From: an uncultured Clostridia bacterium
GTDB taxonomy: Bacteria > Bacillota > Clostridia > Christensenellales > CAG-138
Reading direction: 5' to 3'
NCBI GenBank assembly: GCA_934633985.1
Contig: CAKTYU010000006.1
Span: 62,001 to 126,000 of the forward strand
DNA: 64,000 nt
The notes below the pieces were generated by a model. That model ran no database searches, was not told the DNA's origin, and saw nothing but the letters and a program-made list of their open reading frames with translations. Made by a program: the position numbers and the translations under genes. Shown in pieces: positions 1 through 7,665 of this stretch. Positions within the stretch are counted from its first letter, which is position 1. Each line of letters starts with the position of its first letter.

Positions 1-1011
1 CTACTGCACGGGGCTGGGCTCGGGCTGCTTCGCCTCGTCCTCCGCCTTGTCCGGCGCGGTCTTGTCCCCCTCGCCCTCGCCTTCGCCCTCCTCGGTGTCC
101 GCCTGATATACCTCCGGCGGGGAGTATGCCGGGTCGCCTAACACTCCAAGGTCTATCGTCCCTCCCTCAAGGCCCATGGAGATCACCTTGTTCAGCACGG
201 GCGGCAGGTTCTCCAGCTTTTCCGTAAGGTTTTCCGGCTGCCCTATATTTACCGCATAGCCGTATGTCGTGGTCATGCCTATCTTAAGGGGCTGCGACAT
301 ATCTATGCTCTCTATTATGCCCAGCATTTTATTATTGGAAAGCACTGTGATTATCTCAAGCAGCGTTTTGCTGTTTAATTGAGCATAGTCGCCTATCCTC
401 TGGCCCACTGCGTAGCCGCCGGAGCTTACGCCGTAAACCGTTATCAGCCCATCCTCGTTTTCCGGCGTTATCTCCATAACGCTGCCCTCGAGGTCGATAA
501 TGGCATAGGATCCCACGCCCACTATCGCCGCCACAGGCTTACGCTCCTCTATGGTGATTATGAGCTTGTCCGGATACGCCCGCTTTATGTATGCCGAGCG
601 TATATAGGGGCTGCCGAGCAGCCTTGCGCGGGCCTCTGCGAGATCGGCAAAAAATATATGCTCGCCCACGTTGAGCCCGGATATGGTAAGCACCTCGCCC
701 CGCTCCAGCTTTTCGTTGCCCTGCACCTCTATGCGGTCTATTATGAGCGAGAAATAAAGGCCGGCGGCTATGCCTATAAGCGTCAGGCATGACAGCAGCA
801 GCGCCGCCCTGCGCTTTTTCCTGCCATCGCCCTTGGTTTCCTCCTCCCCGAATACGTGCAGCTCTTTCTGCGGCTCCCGGGTGGTGCGCCCGCCGTAGCG
901 CTGCTTTACCTGCTCTATATCCACATAGGACACGCTGCCGCGGGGCGGCCTTTTGCCGTCCCTGCGCCCTTGCTTATTTACCACTCTGGTTTTTCCCTTA
1001 TTGCGAACCAT
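1..1011 (-). CDS. ftsQ: Cell division protein FtsQ/DivIB
   Basis: Bitopic division protein of the FtsQ/DivIB family, which holds the FtsL/DivIC complex at the septum. The 336-residue product has a basic cytoplasmic N-terminus (about 1-67), one membrane helix (about 68-88), a POTRA domain beginning near residue 91 (IDRIEVQGNEKL), a beta domain, and an acidic low-complexity Glu/Gly/Asp tail (about 305-336). The stop codon is the first three bases of the window, so the gene is complete. It overlaps the end of murA by 14 bases and has a GAGGG Shine-Dalgarno three bases before the ATG, so it is translated as the last visible gene of the dcw operon. Family assignment rests on position and topology; DivIB sequences are poorly conserved. 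Confidence 0.88.
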   Translation of the reverse strand: MVRNKGKTRVVNKQGRRDGKRPPRGSVSYVDIEQVKQRYGGRTTREPQKELHVFGEEETKGDGRKKRRAALLLSCLTLIGIAAGLYFSLIIDRIEVQGNEKLERGEVLTISGLNVGEHIFFADLAEARARLLGSPYIRSAYIKRAYPDKLIITIEERKPVAAIVGVGSYAIIDLEGSVMEITPENEDGLITVYGVSSGGYAVGQRIGDYAQLNSKTLLEIITVLSNNKMLGIIESIDMSQPLKIGMTTTYGYAVNIGQPENLTEKLENLPPVLNKVISMGLEGGTIDLGVLGDPAYSPPEVYQADTEEGEGEGEGDKTAPDKAEDEAKQPEPSPVQ

Positions 1012-2263
1012 TTTCCCTCTTTATGCAGGCTCCGATCGAGTTTAGCGTCTCATCCAGCCTCTGGTATCCCCTGTCGATGTATTCCGTGTTCTCTACCGTC
1101 GTGATCCCCTCTGCGCCCAGTCCGGCTATGGCGAGCGCCGCCCCGCCTCGGAGATCCCTTGCGTATACCACGGCCCCCGATAGCCTCTTTACGCCCCGCA
1201 CTATTGCGGTCCTGTCCTTTTGTGTTATATCCGCGCCCATTTTCGTAAGCTCCGCGCAATGGCGGAAGCGGTTTTCAAACAGGTTTTCCACTATTACGCC
1301 TATGCCGTCCGCCACGGTACACAGGGCCAATATCTGCGCCTGCATATCCGTCGGGAAGCCCGGATAGGGCAGCGTCTCTATGAGCTTTATCTCCTTGGGC
1401 CGTCCGTCCGCCCGTATTTTCAGCGTATCCCCGCCGCAGCTTATATCGCACCCTGCCTCGCGCAGCTTTGATATGACGCTGCCGATATGCTCCGGCCGCA
1501 CCTCTGTAAGCTCCGCTTCCCCGCCCGCCATCGCCACGGCGCACATTAGCGTTCCCGCGGCTATCCTGTCTGGCATTATGCTATGCGCCGCTGACGGCGT
1601 ATACTCCATCCCGCCCTTTATGTATATGGTGGATGTGCCTGCACCGCGTATATCTCCGCCTATTGAGTTGAGGAAGTTTTGCAGCTCCTCTATTTCCGGC
1701 TCCCGGGCGCTGTTGGTTATCACTGTATCGCCCGCCGCGGCAGCCGCCGCCATCATTATGTTTTCCGTCGCCCCCACGCTCGGGTAATCGAGATGTATCT
1801 CGCCGCCGCGCATATTGCGCCCATCGCAGATTATACAGCCCCGTTCCTCCCTTATATCCGCCCCCAGCGCCGCAAGCCCCTTGAGATGAAGGTCTATCGG
1901 CCTGTGGCCTATCTCGCAGCCGCCGGGATAGGCGCACACCGCCTCGCCGAAGCGCGAAAGCAGCGGCCCCAGCATGAATATGGAGGAGCGCAGCTCCTTG
2001 GAAAGGCGCTGGGGCATTGGGCTGCTTCTGGCGTTTCTGCCGGAAAGCCTGAGCGCGTCCCCTTCGCGGCAGGACTCCACGCCCAGCTCGCGCAGTATGC
2101 TCAGCATATTGTCCACGTCCCGTATCTCGGGGCAGTTGAACAGCGTCGTCTCTCCCCGGCTCATTACCGTCGCCGCCAGCACCGGAAGCGCGGCGTTCTT
2201 CGCCCCCTGTACCTTCACGCGCCCGCTGAGCCTATGCCCGCCCTCTATTATGAATTTGCCCAT
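998..2263 (-). CDS. murA: UDP-N-acetylglucosamine 1-carboxyvinyltransferase MurA
   Basis: First committed step of peptidoglycan synthesis: transfers enolpyruvate from PEP to UDP-GlcNAc in the cytoplasm. The 421 residues match the family length. Visible motifs are the N-terminal QGAKNAALPVLAA with the conserved Lys, and the loop PGGCEIG that carries the catalytic Cys attacked by fosfomycin (a Cys, so not the resistant Asp form). The start is supported by GGGGAGGGG seven bases or fewer upstream. It lies between ftsW and ftsQ, where murG-murC are found in many Firmicutes. Many Firmicutes carry a second murA, so this may be one of two paralogs. Confidence 0.95.
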   Translation of the reverse strand: MGKFIIEGGHRLSGRVKVQGAKNAALPVLAATVMSRGETTLFNCPEIRDVDNMLSILRELGVESCREGDALRLSGRNARSSPMPQRLSKELRSSIFMLGPLLSRFGEAVCAYPGGCEIGHRPIDLHLKGLAALGADIREERGCIICDGRNMRGGEIHLDYPSVGATENIMMAAAAAAGDTVITNSAREPEIEELQNFLNSIGGDIRGAGTSTIYIKGGMEYTPSAAHSIMPDRIAAGTLMCAVAMAGGEAELTEVRPEHIGSVISKLREAGCDISCGGDTLKIRADGRPKEIKLIETLPYPGFPTDMQAQILALCTVADGIGVIVENLFENRFRHCAELTKMGADITQKDRTAIVRGVKRLSGAVVYARDLRGGAALAIAGLGAEGITTVENTEYIDRGYQRLDETLNSIGACIKRENGSQ

Positions 2264-2330
2264 TGCGCCCCTCCCCTGCCGCCGTTGCGGTACAATCCAT
2301 ACTATTCAGGAGGGATGAAATGGGTTAACG

Positions 2331-3455
2331 CTATATGCTCTCCGTATTTCTGGAAATGTTGAGCAGCACGCCCGCCGCGGCCATAAATATTATGAGCGAG
2401 GTGCCGCCGGCGCTTATAAAGGGCAGCGTCTGGCCGGTGGGGGGTACAGAGCTGGTGGCCACGCCTATGTTTACCGCCACCTGTATGGCTATGACGCTGG
2501 TTATGCCGGCAGCCAGCAGGCTCCCGAACTTATCCTTGCAGCGGGCGGATATCCTCATTCCCCGGCAAACGAGGAAAAAGTACGCGGCTATCACCAGCAC
2601 GCAGCCCACGAAGCCGAGCTCCTCGCCTATTATGGCGAATATAAAGTCGCTCTCGCCGTATGTGAGGAACAGCAGCTTCTGGGTGGAAAAGTTTAGCCCC
2701 TTGCCGAAAAGGCCGCCGCTGCCCAGCGCATACAGGGACTGTATTAGCTGATAGCCGTTCTTCTGCGGATCCTTCCAGGGATTTGTGAATATCACCAGCC
2801 TGTTCCAGCGGTATGTTTCCATCGACGCCGCAAGGAAGAACACAGGCACCGCCAGCAGGCCGAGGCCGACCAGATGCCGCATATCCGCCCCGCCCAGGAA
2901 AAGCATCATGAAGCCTATCATCATGACCACCATCATCATGGACATATTCTTCTGCAGCAGCAGCAATATGCATATAACGCACATTATGATGAGCATGGGC
3001 ACTATGCCCCGGGTAAAGCTCTTCATCTGCGGCGCCCTGCGGGTCATAAAGGAGGCCATATAAAGTATCAGAACGAACTTTGCAAGCTCCGAGGGCTGGA
3101 AGGTTATGACGTCGAACAGGTTGAGCCACCGCTTTGCGCCGTTTATATCCTCGCCCCAGAATACCGTGGCGAGCATCAGCAATAGCGTCACCATCAGGCC
3201 CACGTTCCTCAGCTTTTCGAGGTAGTGATAGTCCACCCGCGACGTCACTATCATTACGGCAAGCCCAATCGCCATATACCTTGCCTGATTTTTCAGATAG
3301 TACAGCCCGTCGTAATTAAGGCTGGCCTTGTTCTGCGCATAGTAGTAGCTGGCGGAAAATACCATCACAAGCCCGAAGGCGCACAGAAGCAGCACGGTAA
3401 CGTAGAGCAGGAAGTCCATCTGCCCCTTTTTCTTTTTGACCTTAGCCGTCTCCAT
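2331..3455 (-). CDS. ftsW: SEDS peptidoglycan glycosyltransferase FtsW (FtsW/SpoVE type)
   Basis: Polytopic membrane glycosyltransferase of the SEDS family that polymerises lipid II at the septum with its partner class B PBP (the FtsI gene at 7666-9816). The 374 residues contain about ten membrane helices after a short basic cytoplasmic end (AKVKKKKG). Family signatures are WLNLFDVITFQPSELAKF, YQLIQSLYALGSGGLFGKG and the C-terminal GQTLPFISAGGTSLI. A GGGGAGG site sits six bases before the ATG. SpoVE, the sporulation paralog, cannot be excluded from sequence alone; the dcw context favours the vegetative or shared role. Confidence 0.93.
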   Translation of the reverse strand: METAKVKKKKGQMDFLLYVTVLLLCAFGLVMVFSASYYYAQNKASLNYDGLYYLKNQARYMAIGLAVMIVTSRVDYHYLEKLRNVGLMVTLLLMLATVFWGEDINGAKRWLNLFDVITFQPSELAKFVLILYMASFMTRRAPQMKSFTRGIVPMLIIMCVICILLLLQKNMSMMMVVMMIGFMMLFLGGADMRHLVGLGLLAVPVFFLAASMETYRWNRLVIFTNPWKDPQKNGYQLIQSLYALGSGGLFGKGLNFSTQKLLFLTYGESDFIFAIIGEELGFVGCVLVIAAYFFLVCRGMRISARCKDKFGSLLAAGITSVIAIQVAVNIGVATSSVPPTGQTLPFISAGGTSLIIFMAAAGVLLNISRNTESI

Positions 3456-3487
3456 GCCGCACCTCCCCTCGGGTTATTCTATGCTCG

Positions 3488-4855
3488 TTACAGCTTATTT
3501 ACGATTTCCTTGAATATCTCGCCCCTCTGCTCATAGTTATCGAACTGGCCCCAGCTTGCTGCGGCGGGCGAAAGCAGCACGGTGCTTCCCCGTCCCGCCA
3601 TCTCGCCGGCCTTTTTGACCATGCCCTCAAAGCTGCCGCGCCACTCCACAAACTCGCCCTTGTAGCCCGTCTTTTCGGCGGCAGCCCTTATGGCGGGTAT
3701 ATTTATGCCGGAGACTATTACGCCCTTTACAGTGCTGCCGAACACCTCAAAGAGCGGCGTAAAGTCGCTGTGCTTATCGTATTCGCCTACGCCCAGCATC
3801 AGCACGGTGGGCTGGGTCATGGCCTTGACCGCCTTTATGGTGGAATCCGGGTTTGTCCCCTTGGAGTCGTTTACATAGCGGACGCCTTCCACCTCGCGGA
3901 CGAACTCTATGCGGTGCTCAACGCCCCGGAAGGCGCGAAGGCCCCGGCACACAGCCTCCGCCTCCAGCCCCATGCACATGGCGAGGGAGGCGGCGCACAT
4001 GGCGTTTTCCAGGTTGTGATCGCCGGGTATCTGCAGCTCGCTTCGGTGTATGAGCCGCTGCTCGCGGCCGTCCAGCCGCCATATCATATAGCCGTCCCGA
4101 ATGGACATTCCATTCTCCATGTCCTCCTTCTGCGAGAAGTAAAGCACGCGGGCCTTGGTAAGCCTCGCCATATCCCTGACTATCGGGTCGTCGTAATTCA
4201 GCACCGCAAAATCCTGCGCGGTCTGGTTTTCAAAGCCCCTGCACTTTGCGGCGATGTAGTTTTCCATCTTATATTCAAACCTGTTGAGGTGATCCTCGGT
4301 TATGTTCAGCATGCCGAAGGCGTTGGGCCGGAAGCTCTCTATGCTTTCAAGCTGCAACGCGGCTACCTCGGCCACTACCACATCTCCAGCCTTCACCTCC
4401 ATCGCCCGCTCGGTTATAGGTATGCCGATATTGCCCAGCACGAAGGTGCGCCGGCCCGCGGCCTTGAATAGCTCGCCCGTCAGCGCGGTGGTAGTGGTCT
4501 TGCCGTTGGTGCCGCTTATGCATACGAACCTTGCGCCTCTGTGGCAATAGCGGTAGCCCAGCTCTATTTCACCTATGACCTCTATGCCCATATCCTGCGC
4601 CTTCCTTACAAAGGGCTTGAATATTGGTATGACAGGGCTCAGCACCATAAGGTCCACGCCGTCAAGCAGCGTCTCCGGCTCCCGGCCCAGCGCATTTACG
4701 TACTCTATACCCTCGAGGGCTTCCTCAAGCCCGGGTATTTCCTCCTTCATGTCGTTGACCATTACCTTATAGCCGTTTTTATAGAGCAGTATGGCGCTGG
4801 CTATGCCGCTTTTTGCCATTCCGCATATAAGAGCTACCTTTTTTCCGTCTTGCAT
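3488..4855 (-). CDS. murD: UDP-N-acetylmuramoyl-L-alanine--D-glutamate ligase MurD
   Basis: Cytoplasmic Mur ligase that adds D-Glu to UDP-MurNAc-L-Ala using ATP. The 455 residues show the three Mur domains: an N-terminal Rossmann-like UDP-binding domain (CGMAKSGIASA), the central ATPase domain with the P-loop SGTNGKTTTTAL near residue 115, and the C-terminal domain with YVNDSKGTNPDST, a MurD signature. It is separated from ftsW by 32 bases and from mraY upstream by a 309-base gap that holds a structured RNA and possibly a fresh promoter with an extended TGCTATGAT -10. GGAGGGG lies about ten bases before the ATG. Confidence 0.95.
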   Translation of the reverse strand: MQDGKKVALICGMAKSGIASAILLYKNGYKVMVNDMKEEIPGLEEALEGIEYVNALGREPETLLDGVDLMVLSPVIPIFKPFVRKAQDMGIEVIGEIELGYRYCHRGARFVCISGTNGKTTTTALTGELFKAAGRRTFVLGNIGIPITERAMEVKAGDVVVAEVAALQLESIESFRPNAFGMLNITEDHLNRFEYKMENYIAAKCRGFENQTAQDFAVLNYDDPIVRDMARLTKARVLYFSQKEDMENGMSIRDGYMIWRLDGREQRLIHRSELQIPGDHNLENAMCAASLAMCMGLEAEAVCRGLRAFRGVEHRIEFVREVEGVRYVNDSKGTNPDSTIKAVKAMTQPTVLMLGVGEYDKHSDFTPLFEVFGSTVKGVIVSGINIPAIRAAAEKTGYKGEFVEWRGSFEGMVKKAGEMAGRGSTVLLSPAAASWGQFDNYEQRGEIFKEIVNKL

Positions 4856-4952
4856 GATGCACTACCCCTCCCGAGCACACATATTCTGCATGTATTTTTT
4901 ATAAATCATAGCACGCGGCGGGTCGCTGTGCCCGCCCCATGCGCGGTTTGTT

Positions 4953-5086
4953 AAAAAAAGCCGCCCGGAGGTGCCAGGGTGCTTGAGGCAACGAGCCACG
5001 TCCTGCCTCAAACGCCCTGCGTCCGCCTGCCGTGCCAAGCGCCAAAGAACCACGGCTGAAATACGGAACCCTGCCACCGGGCGGCA
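4953..5086 (-). ncRNA. Structured RNA inside the dcw cluster, possibly 6S-like
   Basis: Nothing in this 309-base gap looks protein-coding. On the minus strand there is a compact folded element. Helix 1 pairs 5077-5085 with 4960-4968 (GCCGCCCGG with CCGGGCGGC). Helix 2 continues inward, 5068-5073 with 4975-4980. Two hairpins branch from the junction: 5051-5056 with 5029-5034, and an 8-bp stem 5004-5011 with 4983-4990 (TTGAGGCA/TGCCTCAA). A run of seven U follows helix 1, as in an intrinsic terminator, which fixes the strand. A possible promoter (TATAGT about 9 bases upstream) precedes it. The segment UAUUUCA ... UUUGGCGCU recalls 6S RNA, but the fold is shorter than usual 6S; identity is a guess, the structure is seen. 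Confidence 0.6.
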
Positions 5087-5106
5087 AAATAAACTATAAG
5101 CGCCTT

Positions 5107-5132
5107 CGCAAAAACGCAATGCCGTTTTTGCG
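5107..5132. repeat. Perfect inverted repeat downstream of mraY
   Basis: Ten-base arms CGCAAAAACG and CGTTTTTGCG enclose six bases. It lies 33 bases after the mraY stop and just upstream of the structured RNA. It may end mraY transcription poorly (no U tract after the stem) or mark the boundary of the RNA promoter, whose -35 region it overlaps. A second smaller palindrome (ATATGC/GCATAT) lies at about 5142-5158. Confidence 0.5.
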
Positions 5133-5164
5133 GGCTTTAAATATATGCTTAACGCATATACCCC

Positions 5165-6181
5165 TTATTGGAATGCCAGAAGGCACACCAGACAAAGCAA
5201 AGTGGTAACTATCATGTATCCCGCAACTATCTTTGTTTCGGAATAGCCGAGAAGCTCAAAGTGATGGTGCAGCGGGGCCATCTTGAATATACGCTTTCTG
5301 GTCTTTTTGAAATAGCCCACCTGAAGTATAACGCTGACGGCGCTGGCCACAAAGCACGCCCCCATTATGGGAAGCAGCAGCACCGCCCGGGAGAACACCG
5401 CCATGGCGGCTATCGCGCCGCCCAAGGCCAATGAGCCAGTATCGCCCATGAACACCCGCGCCGGAAAGCTGTTGAACCTGAGGAACCCCAGGCAGCCGCC
5501 CGCTACCGCCGCCGCAAACACCGCCATGGAATCAAGCTCGGCCGCGTATTGCGTCTGGCGGGCCTGTCCCATATCGACGGGAGCGTCCATCAAGGAGGCC
5601 ATATAGAGGAATATCACCGTCATAGCCAGGGAGTATACCAGGCTAACCCCGCTCGCAAGCCCGTCCAGCCCGTCGGTAAGGTTGACGGCGTTGACCGTGC
5701 CGATTATTACGAACACTATCAGGGGTACATAGAACGCCCCCAGCTCCCACTCCACCTTAAAGAAGGGAAGATAAATGCTGGTGCCTACGAAGGGGCTGCG
5801 CTGCGCGTATACCGCTATGATAAGCGCTATGAGGAACTGGGCAATTATCTTCTGATAAGCCCTTAATCCGTCGGTATTGTGCTTCTTTACCTTCAAAAAA
5901 TCGTCCATGAAGCCCACGAGGGCGAAGGCCACCGTCATAAGCAGAGCGGGCATTACCAGCTCGGACGCAGAGTATGCGAATACCATCGTGGCCGCCACGA
6001 TGCCCAGTATAAAGGTTATTCCTCCCATGGTAGGGGTACCCGCCTTTTTAAGGTGGGTCTCCGGGCCGAGCTTCCTCTCGCTCTGCCCGAATTTGAGCTT
6101 ATGCAGCAGGGGTATCAGCAACGGGCCGGATACCATAGTCACCGCCGCGCTCAGCAGCAGGGCGTATATTGCATACTTCAT
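5165..6181 (-). CDS. mraY: Phospho-N-acetylmuramoyl-pentapeptide transferase MraY
   Basis: Membrane enzyme that links phospho-MurNAc-pentapeptide to undecaprenyl phosphate, forming lipid I. The 338 residues hold about ten helices and the catalytic motifs of the family: GFMDDFLK with the paired Asp, NAVNLTDGLDGLA, RVFMGDTGS, and the His-rich loop MAPLHHHFE near residue 300. It follows murE by 23 bases. In the usual cluster murF lies between murE and mraY; here it does not, so the D-Ala-D-Ala ligase partner must be elsewhere. Confidence 0.96.
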   Translation of the reverse strand: MKYAIYALLLSAAVTMVSGPLLIPLLHKLKFGQSERKLGPETHLKKAGTPTMGGITFILGIVAATMVFAYSASELVMPALLMTVAFALVGFMDDFLKVKKHNTDGLRAYQKIIAQFLIALIIAVYAQRSPFVGTSIYLPFFKVEWELGAFYVPLIVFVIIGTVNAVNLTDGLDGLASGVSLVYSLAMTVIFLYMASLMDAPVDMGQARQTQYAAELDSMAVFAAAVAGGCLGFLRFNSFPARVFMGDTGSLALGGAIAAMAVFSRAVLLLPIMGACFVASAVSVILQVGYFKKTRKRIFKMAPLHHHFELLGYSETKIVAGYMIVTTLLCLVCLLAFQ

Positions 6182-6204
6182 TTGTCAACTTCCTTCCGCG
6201 GGCC

Positions 6205-7638
6205 TTAAAGGCCCAATATCTCCGCCACTATTTCCTTTTCGTCAAAGTGGTGCTTTCCGCCGTTTATCTCCTGGTAGTTCTCGTGTCCCTTGCCCGCGAG
6301 TATTATAACGTCGTTTTTCCGGGCGTTTTTCAGTGCGTACTCTATGGCTTCCCTGCGGTTTTCTATCACCACGTATTCACAGCCCGACTTCTTTACCCCC
6401 TCGACTATCGCATCGATTATCTCCATGGGGTTTTCCGTCCTGGGGTTATCCGACGTCACTATGGCGAAATCCGAGAACCGGCCCGCTATCTCGCCCATTA
6501 TGGGGCGCTTTGCGTGATCCCTGTCCCCGCCGCAGCCAAACAGCGTAACTATCCTGCCGGTGGCGAAGCCCTTGACCGTCTTAAGCACGTTTTCCAGCGC
6601 ATCTGGGGTATGGGCGTAGTCGAGCAGCACGGTGAACTCATTCTTGCCCGTGGGCAGCGGCTCCAGCCTGCCGCTGACGCTCATCATGTGCTCAAGGCCA
6701 TACTTTATGGAATCGAGGTTCCAGCCGAGGCTCAGGGCGACCGCCGCCGCGCCTATGGCGTTGAACACGCTGAAGAGGCCGGGGATAGGCACATTGAACC
6801 GCGAGGTTATGTTCTTGTAGTTGAAGTCGAACTGCACCCCTCTGGTGGTTATGTCTATCTCGCTGGCGGTAACATCCGCCTTTTCCCGTATGCCGAAGGT
6901 CATTATGGGTATGTCCAGCCCCTCCATCATCTTATCGGCATAGGGATCGTCCCTGTTTATCACCGCCATTTTGCTCTGCTTAAACAGCAGCTTCTTGGCG
7001 TCAAAGTAGTTTTCAAAGGTCTTATGGTAATCGAGGTGATCCTGGGTCAGGTTTGTAAACTCGCCCACGTCGTACTCTATGCCGTGTACCCGCTTCTGAT
7101 CCAGCGAATGGGAGGAAACCTCCATTATCACCACGTCCACCTTCTCGTCCTTCATCTGGCGGAGTATGCGCTGGAGATCGACGCTCTCCGGCGTGGTGCG
7201 CTCGGTGTCTATGATTATGTCCCCGATCATGTTGCGTATGGTGCCTATCAGCCCGACCTTTTTGCCCATGCGCTCGGCGATGGCCTTCAGCATATATGTG
7301 GTGCTGGTCTTGCCGTTTGTGCCGGTAACGCCTATCATCTGCATTTCACTTGAGGGATAGCCGTAATACGCCGCCGCCATTTCAGCCATTGCGATGCGCG
7401 TATCCTCCACCAGTATCTGCGGTATGTCTATATCCAGCTTGCGCTCCACCACCAGCGCGGCGGCCCCCGCGTCCACGGCCTGCTGGGCGTACTTATGCCC
7501 GTCCGCAAAGGTTCCCACTATGCAGCAGAACACATCTCCCTCTTCCACCTTGCGTGAATTGTATACAATTTCTTTTACCTCGACGTCACGGCCTATAAGC
7601 TCATGCCGCGTAGGTCTGGCCAATTCGCTCAAAAGCAT
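6205..7638 (-). CDS. murE: UDP-MurNAc-tripeptide synthetase MurE, meso-diaminopimelate type
   Basis: Cytoplasmic Mur ligase adding the third amino acid of the stem peptide. The 477 residues contain the UDP-binding N-terminal domain, the P-loop TGTNGKTSTTYML near residue 108, and the C-terminal substrate motif DNPR (in TSDNPRTENP) that in this family marks ligases specific for meso-diaminopimelate rather than lysine. The wall is therefore predicted to be of the DAP type. GGAGG precedes the ATG by seven bases and the gene starts 27 bases after ftsI. Confidence 0.95.
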   Translation of the reverse strand: MLLSELARPTRHELIGRDVEVKEIVYNSRKVEEGDVFCCIVGTFADGHKYAQQAVDAGAAALVVERKLDIDIPQILVEDTRIAMAEMAAAYYGYPSSEMQMIGVTGTNGKTSTTYMLKAIAERMGKKVGLIGTIRNMIGDIIIDTERTTPESVDLQRILRQMKDEKVDVVIMEVSSHSLDQKRVHGIEYDVGEFTNLTQDHLDYHKTFENYFDAKKLLFKQSKMAVINRDDPYADKMMEGLDIPIMTFGIREKADVTASEIDITTRGVQFDFNYKNITSRFNVPIPGLFSVFNAIGAAAVALSLGWNLDSIKYGLEHMMSVSGRLEPLPTGKNEFTVLLDYAHTPDALENVLKTVKGFATGRIVTLFGCGGDRDHAKRPIMGEIAGRFSDFAIVTSDNPRTENPMEIIDAIVEGVKKSGCEYVVIENRREAIEYALKNARKNDVIILAGKGHENYQEINGGKHHFDEKEIVAEILGL

Positions 7639-7665
7639 CGCATTTCCTCCACCGGCCCTGCGGCC

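Noticed and set aside
2292..2362. Plus-strand TACAAT, AGGAGGG and a 15-codon ORF between murA and ftsW
   Set aside because: The peptide has no support, the -35 is poor and it overlaps the ftsW end in antisense.
4862..5119. 85-residue minus-strand ORF between murD and mraY
   Set aside because: It runs through the helices of the structured RNA, has no good ribosome site and shows no protein-like pattern.
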